Source of the DNA: Isoetes taiwanensis
Lineage: Eukaryota > Streptophyta > Lycopodiopsida > Isoetales > Isoetaceae
Direction: 5' to 3'
NCBI GenBank assembly: GCA_021234155.1
Contig: JAJEKV010000026.1
Span: 5,331,328 to 5,395,327 of the forward strand
Length of the DNA stretch: 64,000 bases
Both the position numbers and the translations under genes were made by a program. Within the stretch, counting starts at the first letter, position 1. Every line of letters starts with the position of its first letter. A model generated the notes under the pieces. That model did no database searches and had not been told where the DNA came from. It worked only from the letters and a program-made list of their open reading frames with translations. This document shows positions 25,985 through 37,662 of the stretch, piece after piece.

Positions 25985-26235
25985 ATAGGCAGCCGGAGCT
26001 TGTAAACTTGTAAGATAGGAAACTGCAAAAATGGCAAAATACCGAGCCCCTAAATCCTCAGCTGAGTTGTGCTCTCTAGCAAATAATATTACATGTAATT
26101 CGCTATGTTGGCTACACACAACAGAAAATCCAGAAACAAACAAATAGGGCAGAGCTTGTATACCTATAAGAGCTTGTAAACCTGTAAGATCGGCAACCTG
26201 CAAAGATGGCAGAATACCGAGCCCCTGGATCCGCT
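25985..26235. repeat. Tandem duplication of ~180 bp
   Basis: A block of about 65 bases containing GAGCTTGTAAACTTGTAAGA and ATACCGAGCCCCT occurs at about 25,989-26,055 and again at 26,169-26,232. The sequence between (containing ACA...CAGAAAA and AATAGG) also partly repeats. Two overlapping minus-strand ORFs (25,913-26,420) are built from the duplication and are probably not genes. Confidence 0.7.
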
Positions 26236-27604
26236 GACAAATTTCTTGCTTTGACGTCCCGGCCAGAAGAGATGATGCATGCATTGGATAAATCTTCCTC
26301 GGCCAAGATGCCTGATTGTAGCTGCAAAGCAACTAAGGATGAACCCATCAAACCGATTAACCCTGTATCAGACCAAATCCGGAGCCAACAGCCACGAACT
26401 AACCCTGTATCCTGATGCAAGAACTAACCCGACACAGCCACGAAGCAAATTAGGCCCATAACTGCCCCTCAAACCCTAAAATGGGTTCTCTCGAGCCTTG
26501 CATATCGAGCAGAATGTGATAAAATAAGAAAAATACAATATAATAACGAAATATATGATATATGGATCTAAACCATTGGATATAGGCATCAAAACTAGTT
26601 CAAGCGTATGTGCACTCTAGATATACTAATTAATATGGCTCATCAAATACATCCATGAAATCATATAAAAACCTTAGGGAAAAAAGTACAAAAATACAAA
26701 AGAAACCCCCTGTTATTATGCTACATATTCTAAAGAATGTCGTCCTATCCAGAACTATGATACTGGCCTAGAACCATGATACTGGCCTGCTTTTCCTACT
26801 GTTACATAAGCATCTTCGAGGATATCGGCATTCATAAAATCATTTGTGGTAACAAATCCTATATCTCGTGCATCATACTAAAAGCCTTCCAGTGAGTCAC
26901 AAAGAAATTTATAATCATAACATTTCTATGCATTTAGATTAAAGACCTGCTTTGCCTTCAGTCCAAGCTTGTTCAAATATGTTGCAAAAATTCTTGAAGA
27001 CATTCGCTCACCAAAAGAAACAAGATAATCCTTTGTGCAGTTTGTTAACTATTTCATCAAAGAAATGCCTTTAAGAAGCCCTTCCAACTCTTCAATGAGA
27101 CCTATACAGATTGTGTTGGACCAAAAAACTTACTGAAGCAGTTAAGATGTTCAGAAACTTTAAACCATGGAACATACCTGAAATTATATTGACACTAATC
27201 CCAAGCTCGTCTACAGTACTGCAGATTGATTAAGCAAACGATATCAACAAGGCAACATGCTGGCAACATGAGCGTGATGACAAAACTCATCAGCAAAGTA
27301 ATTACCGTAAATGTAGATCCTTCACAACATGAAGTTCCCCAATTGTACAGGAATTCCCAACTCCACAGTTAATTGCAGTAGCCCCAGCCTATAAAATAGG
27401 TAGAATGGTCTTGTTATTCATCTCTAGAAATAGATAATCTCAGGCTAAATCGAGTGCAAAGATGTCACGTTGACAAGCGATGTACAAATGCTTGCAAACT
27501 CAAGAAACAAAAATGTAGGTCCATATCATCATTTCATATAACGGGTTAAGCTTGGTACTTTCAGAAGCTATTTAGAAGGGCTGGTTGTTCGTTATGTTTC
27601 ACTT

Positions 27605-27695
27605 CCTTAAAAATCGAACTCCTGTTAGTTACAGACCTCTTGCTCTTGTAAGCCGAACTCCTGTAAGCCGAACTCCTCTATAATCGAACTCCTCT
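27605..27695. repeat. Short tandem repeat of a ~16 bp CGAACTCCT unit
   Basis: CGAACTCCTGTTA, CCGAACTCCTGTAAG, CCGAACTCCTCTATAA and TCGAACTCCTCTATA follow one another, with a gap after the first. Confidence 0.7.
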
Positions 27696-30600
27696 ATATG
27701 CTCATAACCGAATCCTTCAATAAAAACCAAATGCTAGCTATTGCATCGATCCGTGAGTAGCATTCCGTGATCTCTATTCGTCTTAGGGTAAATGAAAGTG
27801 GAAAAAAGAGAGAGAGGGAAAAATTGTGACGAGGGTTTTGTTTTTCCCTTGGTTTTTTTTTTTTTAAATCTAAATGTCATTTTGGCCCACTTTTTGTATT
27901 TAAGGCATTTGGAGATTTTTTTGGGTTAAATACGTACTATACATATTTTTCGGACAAATACGTTAAGTACTGTATTAAACAAAAGGATTGGAAATTTGGC
28001 AAAGCAACTTTAAGGTATAGTACGTATAGTACTATGCAAGAGGTATTATATGTACCCAGAGGTAAAATATGCGTACGTAAACAACACTGAATCTATCTAA
28101 TTTGTTTAGCTGCTCTACATGTTGTGCTGCTTCTTCCACAAGTTAGAGGTATGAAGGAAGCCATTTTTCAATTTCTTCCACAGGCTTCTGTCACTATCTG
28201 TATCATCATGATTCAATATTTTTCCTAGTAATTTCCTCATATGCATTGCATAGTTCACAGGACTAAGTTGATGAGAGCATGCCACATGAGATCAATGTCA
28301 TATGTGGGAAACTGCGAAGGCCTTCCTGTTAATTTTTTTTATGAGATATAGAAATCCTTACCTCATTTCTTCCATGAAATGAGTCTCTGAGACCTGATCA
28401 AGTTGCACTTGATTGGTCTTAATGTGAATTGCACATTACTCACTAATCTCATTTATATTTAGAAAAGGAACTGTTGCACTGATTATGGAGAAATGTTCAT
28501 AGAAGCATATCAAATATCAATCTAATTGAGATGGAAAAAGGCAATGTTACACTAAAGATATAGGTTTTCGAGGTTTAAATAATGTTGCATTAATTAGGAT
28601 GATTGCTGCATTGGGCCCCTGCGCAATTTGGGTGTTTGGGATGATTATCCCCTTCCTATTTTGTGGTTTTTTAAGATTCTTGCTTCGATTTGTCTTGGGG
28701 GCAATTATCGCCTTCTGATGTGTTTTGTTTCCATGGAGAATTGACCGAGCTTAGCAGGATTGGATGAGCCCAGCTTATGCGTACATGTCTATTTCTACTG
28801 CATCCTACATTGGAGAATGCACTGGCTCTTTTTCTTAGATTATCATGTCTTCTTATAATTTTTCCTTCTATTTTTTCAGGTTTTTAGGTCTGGACAAGCT
28901 CGGACTCCACATAGATTCGAGAGAACATCTATAGAGCACATCTGTCTGTCTGCTTATGCATACCATGATTGCTCAAACACTGCATTATTATGCAGTGATG
29001 AACTTAAACCAGGTAATACAAAAAAACTTCAATAGATCATGTATTACTTAAGTCCTAATAGATCCTGGTAGTTGATTACAAATTGGCATTAAGGGGTCAG
29101 AAGCAGGGGCTCCATATTTGCAGAGTGCAAATGCGGGTGATCAGAATCAAGCAGGAATTAGATTACAGAGGGCGTCTTGGCATGGACGATGGGGCAGAAA
29201 TGGCAGAGAGCCTACTACGATTCAATGTAGTAGAGGAAGTTTGGGATCTGTTCGAATATTTTGGGGTTTGGTTTACATCAGTTTTACCTCTTTCTTGGTC
29301 ATTTCAAGCTTGGTCTATCCTCACCCCAGATCCATGCCTCAATCCAGAATTATATTCGAACCTTATAATGTCTCCAAGGTATGCCATTTACTTAAATTTT
29401 CAATTAATTATTTATTTTATTCTTTTGTGAATGAGACATAATTATTAGTGCAGCCTCTGGCCTTATCTCAAAGGCCAACCAGATTTTGTGAAGCACTTAT
29501 TGCTTGAAATTTATCATGCACATTATGCATAAATGCATGGGTCTCCATCTTTTGAGATTTAACTCTCTTGACCCAACAGGAGAAGTTAAACATGTTCTAA
29601 AGTGGAGGAGAAACAACACTCTTTTATGCACGACGTTTTAGCACATGGAGGTCTTAGTTTTTTAAATCACTTAGTCAGAAAGATGTCAAGTTTAATATCT
29701 AGGATGTAGGTGGTGAGTATCACTGCTTTGTTGAGAATCAATAATCTGTTGCCAATTAATTAGTTGAGAATCAATAATATGTTAACTAATTATTCAATGT
29801 TCTGTCACCTTTTTATCAACCTTTGATATGATGTGCACTATTTCAAGGATGTGCCCAAGTCTTGAAGGCAAATAGATTGTGCTAAATTGCTATTCTATTC
29901 TATTCTATTTGCTATGTATTTTGAGCTGTTTAAACATGTCTGCCAATTCTACTTCAGACTAAGGTGCCGCAGACTGGATTTGGGACTTCCAGCAGTTACT
30001 GTCAAAGAAGGCACACCATATATTTCTAAGCCGCTGCTAAGTGAGAAATATATATTGAATACATTTGCACCATCTTCATTCCTTTTAGCTACATATGTAT
30101 AGCTATCTTTAGTCTCTTATAATAGGTAGGCAATGTCTGAGCATCATAATGTTGGTCTTAAAGATCATATCTTTTCTAGATTGAGCAATGATTTTGCAGA
30201 CAATTTCAGTGTGGAAAGTTGGTTACAAGTTTTTAGGGGTTTTTACATATATGCCTATATGGTTGTGAGTGATGTTTGTCTATCTCGCCGGTTCATCAAT
30301 TTGAATGAAAGTATCTAGTGGCAAAATAATGCGCATTAAGACTAAATATGCTAGATGAATCTGAATTGGTTGTTGGGCTATCAAGTGTGATTGTCTATTC
30401 TTGCGATAGGATCTGCTTTGGTAGGGAGTTTCTCTTTGTTTAATGTTTGGCATTTTGGTAAAATCTATGATTCATGCAAATTGAGAGCTGTTTTTCTTAA
30501 CATTGGAATCCGCTTGCACAGGGCAAAAGGCCATGCGACCCTATTGGATTGATGCCCTGATTTACCATATAATATGCAAGCTTTGTCTTGGTATCTGCAT

Positions 30601-30976
30601 CTTCTTATCAAATATGTTTGACATGTATTGTATGTCATTGACGCCACAGACCGAATTCACTTGGATGAATGTAAGTATGTCGTCATTGTTAAACTAGAAT
30701 ACATTTATTTCCCCATCTTTATGCTTGGATTAACGAAATGTTAAATGTTCCATTGCTTATCTTTGCGAATAAAAAAGACCATGGAGTGTCCTTCTTTTGT
30801 TGCTCAAGTTTGTTTTAAGTATTTTTCATTTGATTTACAAAGTTGGACTTTGTTTAGCATATTCCCAGGCAAAAATCCCAGAGCTTTCTTAGAGTTTTTG
30901 TTGGTTATTAGATTGATGCTAGGATACATGATTTTGTCTTCTTTACTTTTTCTAACTCACTTCCTTTGTTATGCAG

Positions 30977-31180
30977 AGCAAAGCAATTAAGGGGATATTT
31001 CTTCATCCTAAAACGAGATTTCACAAGCTTCAGGCATTTTTGGGTTTGGTTGGACAGTTGACGAACAGAATTTACGGCAAAGATCTATCTGAGCTTTGTC
31101 ACGATTGGGAGCCAATCATCAGTCCGTTATTAGATCAGGGCAGGATAACTCATTTTTTCAAGAGCTCTTTGTATGAATGA
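30977..31180 (+). CDS. Possible terminal exon, unknown product
   Basis: A good acceptor-like stretch (TTTGTTATGCAG ending at 30,976) is followed by an open frame of about 67 codons ending in a stop at 31,180. The peptide contains LQAFLGLVGQLTNRIYGKDL. LxxFLGLVG loosely recalls the Ty3 reverse transcriptase/RNase H junction (LRSFLGLTGYYRRFI), but the rest does not follow. No upstream exon could be linked. It may be a host exon, a retroelement scrap or chance. Confidence 0.25.
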   Translation, partial: SKAIKGIFLHPKTRFHKLQAFLGLVGQLTNRIYGKDLSELCHDWEPIISPLLDQGRITHFFKSSLYE

Positions 31181-31858
31181 GGCCAAAACCTTGGCAGAAA
31201 ATGAGAGTAAAAAGAAGTCTGGAAGAGCGGCACAGCAGCCCCGTTAGATGGAAATTGTTGAATCATGATGATACGGATAGTGACAGAAGCCTGGGGAAGA
31301 AATTGAAAAATGGCTTCCTTCATACCTCTAACCTGTGGAAGAAGCAAAATAAGCTGTACACAGGAAAACCTGTTCTGCCAACAAAACCTCCAGAGTCTAA
31401 AGATTTATTAAGAGTGCTGCAAATCAATCCGAAATTCTACAACACCAAAACATATTTCGCCACAAGACTCAAAGGCACAAGATGACCAAGGCCATGACTG
31501 AGAAAGATCGTCTGGTTGAGGGAAGCCATGAAAATGAATGCACAACATGCAGAGCAGCTAAACAAAATAGACAGATTAACTATTGCATCGCATCGCTGGC
31601 AATGAAAACCTTACTGGTAAATCCTTGAAAGAAAAAAAGCACAAGGTTGAGAGACAACAAAGGCAATAATTTACGGCAACATCGACACTAAAGGAAATAA
31701 ATAAATACCTGAATGTCAAACCTGAGCTCCAGCATAAAGGGCGCTAAAAGATCTTTATCTTCATAGCTGAAATGAACCCAACTCTAAACTAAGAAAACTT
31801 TTGTTTATATATACTTAATGTTTTTTGCTCCAATTATTTATGGATATTTTGTGTATAA

Positions 31859-33616
31859 CAGTCAAGGATCGAATGGCTGTATCCACTTCTGGCACCTTGC
31901 AATCACCAATCATAAAACTCAGGAATAAGTCAATGAAATCAGTGCCCGCTTTACTATGGATTCAGATGATGAAGTTATGATGATACTGGTTTGGGTAATG
32001 CCTGTCCTTCATGTATGTGGTACACTTGCGCAGGGAACTGTAGACTGCCCCCTCACTCCATTTATATGCATTAGTTCATGTTTCTTCCATTATGCCAAGC
32101 AGATCAGATGCATTAACATGGAATCATTGGCCCAATCCATGTCGTACCCTTCATTATATACACATGTCGATCATGAATATTTGAACAGGCTTTGATGAAG
32201 CTATTAATTATAGCAACAAATGCTTGAGATTTCTATACCAATATATAATGGTTTGTCCCCTGGGGTCCAGGATTAAAAGATGGTAGTTATTTACGAGCAC
32301 TCACATCTTCCCCATGGCAACATTAGAAGCACCTACCTAGTTTGCTACCATTCTAAAATAAAGTATGAGCTTCCTCTAATAGACCATCACATTACCAGTT
32401 CAGCTACAACAACTTGCTGCAAGGTCCCAAACCCGTATAATGCTATTCTGATCTCCAGATATTAGCTCAGCCTGCAGTATCCAATGATGAGAAAACAATT
32501 CACCGTTATCAATGTGCAAAGTTCCCATTGCCTCACCTGATTCGGATGTAATACAACCGCTGGAAACCTCTAAGGAAATAGAAACAGATCATGTTTAAGA
32601 TAAATACTTATAGCATTCTCCATTTTCAAACAATGCTTGACAGTACAACGGTAATAATAAAAGCCAAATACAACCATAAGCCTTCAAAAAAAAAAAGGTC
32701 CTCAATTTCTTTAAAGTATTGACCGGCTATTCGTATATCTAACAATAATGTAAATGGATGTCCATTATATCCCGTCCACATGTTTCTGGTCATGAAGGCC
32801 AATCCTCATAGCACTGCTCACCTGGCGGACGGTTTAGTGGGATGTTATGGGAAAAGACAACATGACTCAAAGAAAAGCCAAAAGTATGCCCCCAACACTT
32901 CATATTGCAGTGACCTGTAAGCCAAGGCTTAGTTCCATCAGAGTTTGCAGCTCAATGACAACTAAAAAGCATGGAGCACTATATTGTTTCTCATCAGTAA
33001 GTAGATAAGGCATATAAACCATTTACTACAAACTAAAAGTCCATATCATGGGGCAAAGAGGTGCGTCACCGTAGATCCCAAATCTTCACAGTGCCATCTT
33101 CTGATCCAGGAAACATCCATTTCCCATCACATTGGAAGCCCACAGCTGTCACATTGTTTGTATGGTTGTCATAATCAATTACCTGCATATAATGAAGTGA
33201 TCAAGTAAAATCCTTGATCCAAATAAAAGAGTGAAGCAAAACATGCACATTTCATACATACAGGCTGTGGATGGTTCGAATTTATTTCAAATAAACGGAT
33301 ATGAGGATTTCCAGCTGCAGCCAGGTAATGCTTGGCTGGGCTAATTTCAAGCTTGTTCACTTTGCTGCATTCATAGAAAACGAACTTTGATTTAAACAAA
33401 CAAAAATAAGAAAGAAGAAGTCTGATATATGGAACGAGCAAGAAAACTGCTATTTAGATTCAACTTAATAACAAAACGGTCAAGTGTACAAAATTTAGAA
33501 AGACATACCGAATCATTATAATGGAGTATCCGATAACAGCGGCCACTTGTAGCCTCCCAGAAACATATGGTATGGTCGTAACCTGCTGTGGCCAATACAA
33601 CCGAAGGCTGTGGCAT
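31859..33616 (-). pseudogene. LST8: LST8-like WD40 gene, 5' exons only
   Basis: LST8 is the WD40 beta-propeller subunit of the TOR kinase complex. The start [20 protein letters not shown] lies at 33,616 and exon 1 ends at 33,509 before GTATGT. Exon 2 (about 33,263-33,367) gives [20 protein letters not shown]. Exon 3 (33,070-33,182) gives [14 protein letters not shown] and [11 protein letters not shown]. Exon 4 (32,537-32,569) gives VVLHPNQ. Exon 5 (32,396-32,471) gives AELISGDQN and IRVWDL. Exon 6 (about 31,859-31,895) gives VPEVDTAIRSLT. Splice sites look normal. Plant LST8 has about 300 residues; only the first half is present, and no later exon was found downstream. Exon 5 has an in-frame TGA from a small indel and exon 2 joins out of phase. 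It is therefore a truncated gene, unless the indels are base-call errors next to CTG and the 3' exons are far away. Confidence 0.85.
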
Positions 33617-33859
33617 TTCCTTTCACCTTATGATCCCGAAATAGTTAGCTTGTAAGAAAGTCCATTTCCCTTATTGAGTAAACACCAAGAACTATGAAGA
33701 TCTGCAGCTCCTCCCCCATGGCAGAACTAGTAGTCTTTGACAATAGTTATAGTTTCAGCTCAAAGCATGCTCAAATTAACACCTTATAAAAAGTTACAAC
33801 TAAAAACATTTAGAGGCGGAACTTATGCCCACCAGGGCACGTTTACTAGTTACTAGTTT

Positions 33860-35791
33860 TCAAGAATCCACATGGTCATCCAAGTACTTCCCATAACCTG
33901 CAATGGTGATAGCTTGAGGAGGATCTTTTATATTGTCCAAGAGTTTCCGCATCCCCATATAAGAAGCATGGAGGTTTCCAATCTTATGTACCTCATTCCC
34001 AAAGCCACGCTTGTGGAGGCAAAGCAACACAGTGGCCACACCACGGTAGTGACCAAGATACAACAACCACATTTCGAAGCCTTTGAAGGAGGCAACATTC
34101 TCAAAGGGGAGTCTGAAGGAACCGTGTTCGTTGAAGCTGAGTTCAACAGTCCCATCAAAGCCACCAAAGGCTCTGTCTAGATCAGGATGCACATGCTCCT
34201 TATTGTATAGTTGCACTTCTTCGTGACCAAATTGCTTCTGATAAGCAAACAAATCGCCGTCGTCATACTGCCGATAAACGAGGGAGCCATGCTGAAAGTG
34301 AAGGCGATGGTCCTCGGCCATAGCATGCCCTTGTGCTTGCCATGACAGGTTCTTTGGATCTACACATGTGACGTATCCTTTGAGCACTTTCACAGTTAAG
34401 GTGATTGATCCTTGGGGGGCTACAGAGACATCGGTTGCCATGCTGTGGTACTTCTTAGTTTCATCCTTGTAGAGGGAAACTGGGATGCCGCTGTCGGAGA
34501 CGAGGCCGGTGAAATCAGGGATCCAGGACATCTGCGGCATGAACCGTCCGCTATGTTTATCCATCCAGCAAATCTCCACCAGCAGCTGCTCCGTGAACTC
34601 GCCTGAGGATGCTAGCTCTACCAGCTGCTGCTCTGGCGTGGCTGCAGTAAATCTAAGAGGACCCTTCTCCTCTTCTACGCCCTGTTCCTTATTAGTAGCT
34701 GCCTTCACGCCAAGGAGCCCCAGGACTCCCAGAATGCGATCTCGTTCCTCTGTGCACTGCCTCTTGCAGATCTCGCTGAAGATCTCAAACAAGTTGAACC
34801 AGCCACCTTCTTTCCTCACATGCATCACCCGAAGCAGCCATTCGTTCCTGCCTATTAATGGAAGGACCTCAAGAAACCTCTCCTGCTGTTCTTCTGGTGT
34901 CTCCTCCCATGAATTGGTCTGCACTCGGGTGTGGAACTGTGCCAATAGGGCTACTGCAAATATCGCCTCTCGCTGAACCAAGTAAAGATTCTGAGCCTTG
35001 TTGGTGAATGCTCTCCTCAGGAGAGGCGGTTGCCGGCAGTACTGACAAGTGTGGTTGAGGTCAGCCTCCCTGATCTTCTCCACCCCACAATCAACATCCT
35101 TCATTTCTTTGGACATCTCCTTCAGCGCCTCCAACATGAAGCTGAATTCCCCTACGCAACAACTGCAGAAGTGTGGCAGATCCTTGCCGGCCGTGGCCAC
35201 TCGAAGTGCCAGCCATTTCTCCATCCACGGCTCTACCTCAACAAGGAAGTAGACCTTATCAGGAAGCAAAAATTCTTGAAGAGTCCACACCCTGTTGAGC
35301 CATTCTATCCTCGTCACTTGCTGTCCCATCTGAAGCTGGTAGTTGAATCCAAATCCGTTGATGGGCACATAGCATGCACTGCTATGGCGGTAGTACGCCC
35401 CCATGAGCGGGATCTCCCGAGTTGTCTCTGTAGAATTTTCACTCTGGTCGATGCATAGTGTATCCATCCATACTTTCTTCACTCCTTGCACTTGCAGAAC
35501 CTCAAGGAATTCCCTTATTCTCTGGTACACATGCTCTGTTGCAGAGACATGAGCCCAGTTCTTATTTGTCACTGCTTGCGGGTAGCTCAGCTCCTCTGTG
35601 GCAGCAGCCTCTTTGATCCCTCTCATCAGCACCACAACATGGTCGTTCCACTTGTGAGAGATCACACAGAAATCCGAGATGCTATCTGCCTTGCAAAACC
35701 TGAACCCGCCATTGCTAAGCAAGGTTGCGTCCACATCAATTACCCTGTATGGGACTTTGTCCTTCCGGAAATTAGGAGGTGAAGCAGCCAT
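33860..35791 (-). CDS. HET-domain (heterokaryon incompatibility-like) protein
   Basis: The largest intact gene: a single exon of 643 codons from ATG at 35,791 (MAASPPNFRK). An in-frame ATG 16 codons upstream is possible but less plausible, because MAASPP fits a usual plant start. The N-terminal third matches the HET domain: VISHKW near residue 45, VWMDTLCIDQ near 107-116, a YYRHSSACYV segment near 134-142, and RVWTLQEFLLP near 167-177. A CxxC...CxYCRQ cysteine group near 210-260 could bind metal. The C-terminal half is unfamiliar. In fungi, HET proteins trigger incompatibility cell death and have a TIR-like fold; the function in plants is unknown, with immunity or self-recognition being inference. 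No signal peptide or membrane span is seen. It lies just upstream of the LST8 remnant on the same strand. Confidence 0.9.
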   Translation of the reverse strand: MAASPPNFRKDKVPYRVIDVDATLLSNGGFRFCKADSISDFCVISHKWNDHVVVLMRGIKEAAATEELSYPQAVTNKNWAHVSATEHVYQRIREFLEVLQVQGVKKVWMDTLCIDQSENSTETTREIPLMGAYYRHSSACYVPINGFGFNYQLQMGQQVTRIEWLNRVWTLQEFLLPDKVYFLVEVEPWMEKWLALRVATAGKDLPHFCSCCVGEFSFMLEALKEMSKEMKDVDCGVEKIREADLNHTCQYCRQPPLLRRAFTNKAQNLYLVQREAIFAVALLAQFHTRVQTNSWEETPEEQQERFLEVLPLIGRNEWLLRVMHVRKEGGWFNLFEIFSEICKRQCTEERDRILGVLGLLGVKAATNKEQGVEEEKGPLRFTAATPEQQLVELASSGEFTEQLLVEICWMDKHSGRFMPQMSWIPDFTGLVSDSGIPVSLYKDETKKYHSMATDVSVAPQGSITLTVKVLKGYVTCVDPKNLSWQAQGHAMAEDHRLHFQHGSLVYRQYDDGDLFAYQKQFGHEEVQLYNKEHVHPDLDRAFGGFDGTVELSFNEHGSFRLPFENVASFKGFEMWLLYLGHYRGVATVLLCLHKRGFGNEVHKIGNLHASYMGMRKLLDNIKDPPQAITIAGYGKYLDDHVDS

Positions 35792-36214
35792 AGTTGCGGA
35801 ATCTCTAGAGAGGATAAGCTTGAGAAGCAGCACACACACACCTAGTAAGAACTGCTTGATTTCATAAACTATTCATCACGAAGAAACGGTGAACGTCCAG
35901 AAAGAAGATCGGTATACAATCCCTACGATTCCTCCTCCTGTCGAGCTGTCAAATATCACGTGCAGAGGAGTTATAAGCAGATTAAGTAAACTGTACCACC
36001 TGACGGTCTTGTTTCTTTTCAATTGCTTCGGATAATCGGATTGTCTTCCTCAAAGATGCGCACCGTTTTTTATGCCGTGATTTCAGACTGCAGAGGTTAA
36101 AACTATATCCTGTCATGTTCGACCTCCGTAGTTAACGGATCGTGGATTCTGAAATATATAAGGTTTGCTATAGATGATTCCCATCGTTTTTTAAAGGTTC
36201 GGGAGGTTGCTTGA

Positions 36215-36420
36215 TGTTTTTGGGTTGCCCCTAGGGGGCAAACCCTTGTTGAGGTGGGTTCTTAGCATATTCTAAGAATATGCTGGTATATACCTAATAT
36301 ATTCGGAAAACTGCTCAAAACCTGCTACTGCCATTAAACTGGCGGTCATCCTTGTTAGCGGGGAGGCTCTTCTTTCATTGTGTAAGCCGGTAGCCAGTTT
36401 AGGATATTGGGCAGCCCATC
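36215..36420 (+). repeat. Dispersed repeat with GGGTTGCCCC palindrome, copy 1
   Basis: Begins with TTTTTGGG and a near-palindrome, GGGTTGCCCCTAGGGGGCAA (from 36,222). Then come CCCTTGTT, GTGGGTT, GCATATT, TATGC, ACTGCTCAAAACC and TGTTAG/TTGTTGG blocks. The same order occurs at 38,393-38,565. The pair brackets the gene-fragment zone and may be the ends of an unrecognised element. Confidence 0.7.
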
Positions 36421-36552
36421 TCTTTGCAGCAAGACCGCAGCTCTTGCTTGATCCAAATTGTCCAGGCCACGCATGATCCTCCAACGGATTTTCTCCTCCC
36501 GAAAAGAAAAAGGAAATGCACCTGTCTCGGAATTGCTTCTTGCCTGATGCAA
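36272..36552 (-). pseudogene. Unidentified coding-like fragment
   Basis: The minus-strand frame contains IRWRIMRGLDNLDQARAAVL, then LLQRDGLPNILNWLPAYT. It looks protein-like (regular amphipathic helix, few rare residues). I do not recognise the family. It lies 0.3 kb downstream (in minus-strand sense) of the HNH-gene fragment and could be another exon of that gene, but it also overlaps the dispersed repeat at 36,215-36,420, so it may be fortuitous. Confidence 0.3.
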
Positions 36553-36863
36553 ATGCTTCTTGCCTGATGGAATTTACAGATATTTCAGACAGCTATCATA
36601 GGCTATGGCATTCTTCCGCAGCTATGGCTAAAAAATGCGGTTCCTTTAGGCGTTTCTTTGAGGCTGGAATTTCGTAATCTTTGGACTCCGACAAGAAATC
36701 CATCCACTGTTTGAACCTGCACAGAAACGTCTATTTCATGTACTCAAGTACTAAATATGCAGTGCATTTACAGAAATATTGCATACTCGCCATATATTCA
36801 TCACAGGCATATCCATATGGAAGAGCAAAAGTAGCGCATAGGCCATCCGACCTATCAACATGC

Positions 36864-37145
36864 TTATATGGTGGCATTATCCAACTGCGGCCAGTGCACT
36901 ATTCTAAGATTATTGATTACAGTTTTCCCTCCTCTTGAGTATAAAAACCAGTGACAGATTTCCCATGCGAGCGGAGATGCAGAATCGGCATTCCAGTATA
37001 AAACATTTCCATATGGGTCTACTCTGAATTTTTCAGGATCAAAACCAGCATTCCCCAGATGATCTAATTTCTGCCACAGCAAAACCGAATACTTCTTCAG
37101 ATCCAAATCTTCGGGACAATCCTCAAGAAATATTTTTGCCTTCAA
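36864..37145 (-). pseudogene. Fragment of plant HNH-endonuclease-like gene
   Basis: The minus-strand frame reads FDPEKFRVDPYGNVLYWNAD, then SPLAWEICHWFLYSRGGKTV and NNLRIVHW. This matches a conserved plant protein with an HNH-type core (PYGNVLYWNADxxSPLAWxIDHWFPxxRGG...NLRIxQW), as I know the family. In this copy the usual IDHWFP reads ICHWFL, so the first catalytic-type Asp is lost, and the similarity stops after LRIVHW. Only one exon is present. It is probably a captured or decayed fragment, next to a Helitron end. Confidence 0.6.
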
Positions 37146-37419
37146 GGTTCTGGCTACGAAATTAAAGCAGGGAGATCTACGTTTCCTTTAAAGGTAATCT
37201 TGAAATGCAGATTTAGCTTGATCATTAAGATTTTCTGGAGTAGTGGCATAATAGCTTGCTTCTAACTTAGTCCTTGAACTAGTTGCATGAGATACATCTG
37301 TAAAACATATATTACGTAAAGCATATATTATCTCTGAGTTTTCTCTCCCACGATGAAATGCCTTGTCACAAGCCTGGGAGATCCATTATCTTCAATGCCG
37401 GTGATGCAACAATTATCTT

Positions 37420-37524
37420 TTTACCTGTTATACATGTTTCTGGAATGAAGGGAAAAGGTTCCACGGTTGCGTTTGTCAGCAATATCCTTCATGCAGCAGG
37501 ATACTCTGTTGGGACATATACAAG
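37420..37524 (+). pseudogene. Single exon of dihydrofolate/folylpolyglutamate synthetase
   Basis: The frame reads [20 protein letters not shown], then [12 protein letters not shown]. This matches the ATP-binding P-loop of the FolC family (usual motif HVAGTKGKGST), with the Thr of GTKGKG replaced by Met. The exon ends ACAAG|GCAAGT, an excellent GC-type donor site, at 37,524. No other exon of this mitochondrial or plastid folate enzyme is seen; 27 bases further on lies the Helitron 3' terminus, so the gene appears cut by it. Confidence 0.7.
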
Positions 37525-37551
37525 GCAAGTTTTGCAATTCTATACTTATTA

Positions 37552-37580
37552 CTAGTAACAGTGCCCAGCGTTGCTGGGCA
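37552..37580 (-). mobile_element. Helitron 3' terminus (hairpin + CTAG)
   Basis: On the minus strand, hairpin TGCCCAGC-aac-GCTGGGCA (37,580-37,562) is followed after six bases by CTAG, then host T (37,551). A short GC hairpin just before a CTRR end next to T is the hallmark of Helitron 3' ends. It lies downstream of the helicase fragment in the correct orientation. The 5' TC end was not located. Confidence 0.8.
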
Positions 37581-37662
37581 TTAGTTAGGGACCTGTAAAT
37601 GATTTCAGACAGTGTCCAGGTTTGTATTGATATCCATATCTACAAAAATACACATTGTAAAG

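Larger units (their letters stand above)
26460..31850. other. AT-rich region without a confirmed gene
   Basis: No clear protein domain. A ~110-base segment at 28,112-28,225 reappears inverted at about 31,257-31,365 (shared text includes TCTGTCACTATC and CTTCCACA...TTAGAGGTATGAAGGAAGCC). This points to transposon debris or an inverted duplication. ORFs at 29,083-29,441 and 31,177-31,485 are open but unrecognised. Confidence 0.4.

Noticed and set aside
33872-35867. Plus-strand ORFs opposite the HET gene
   Set aside because: Antisense shadows of an intact coding frame.
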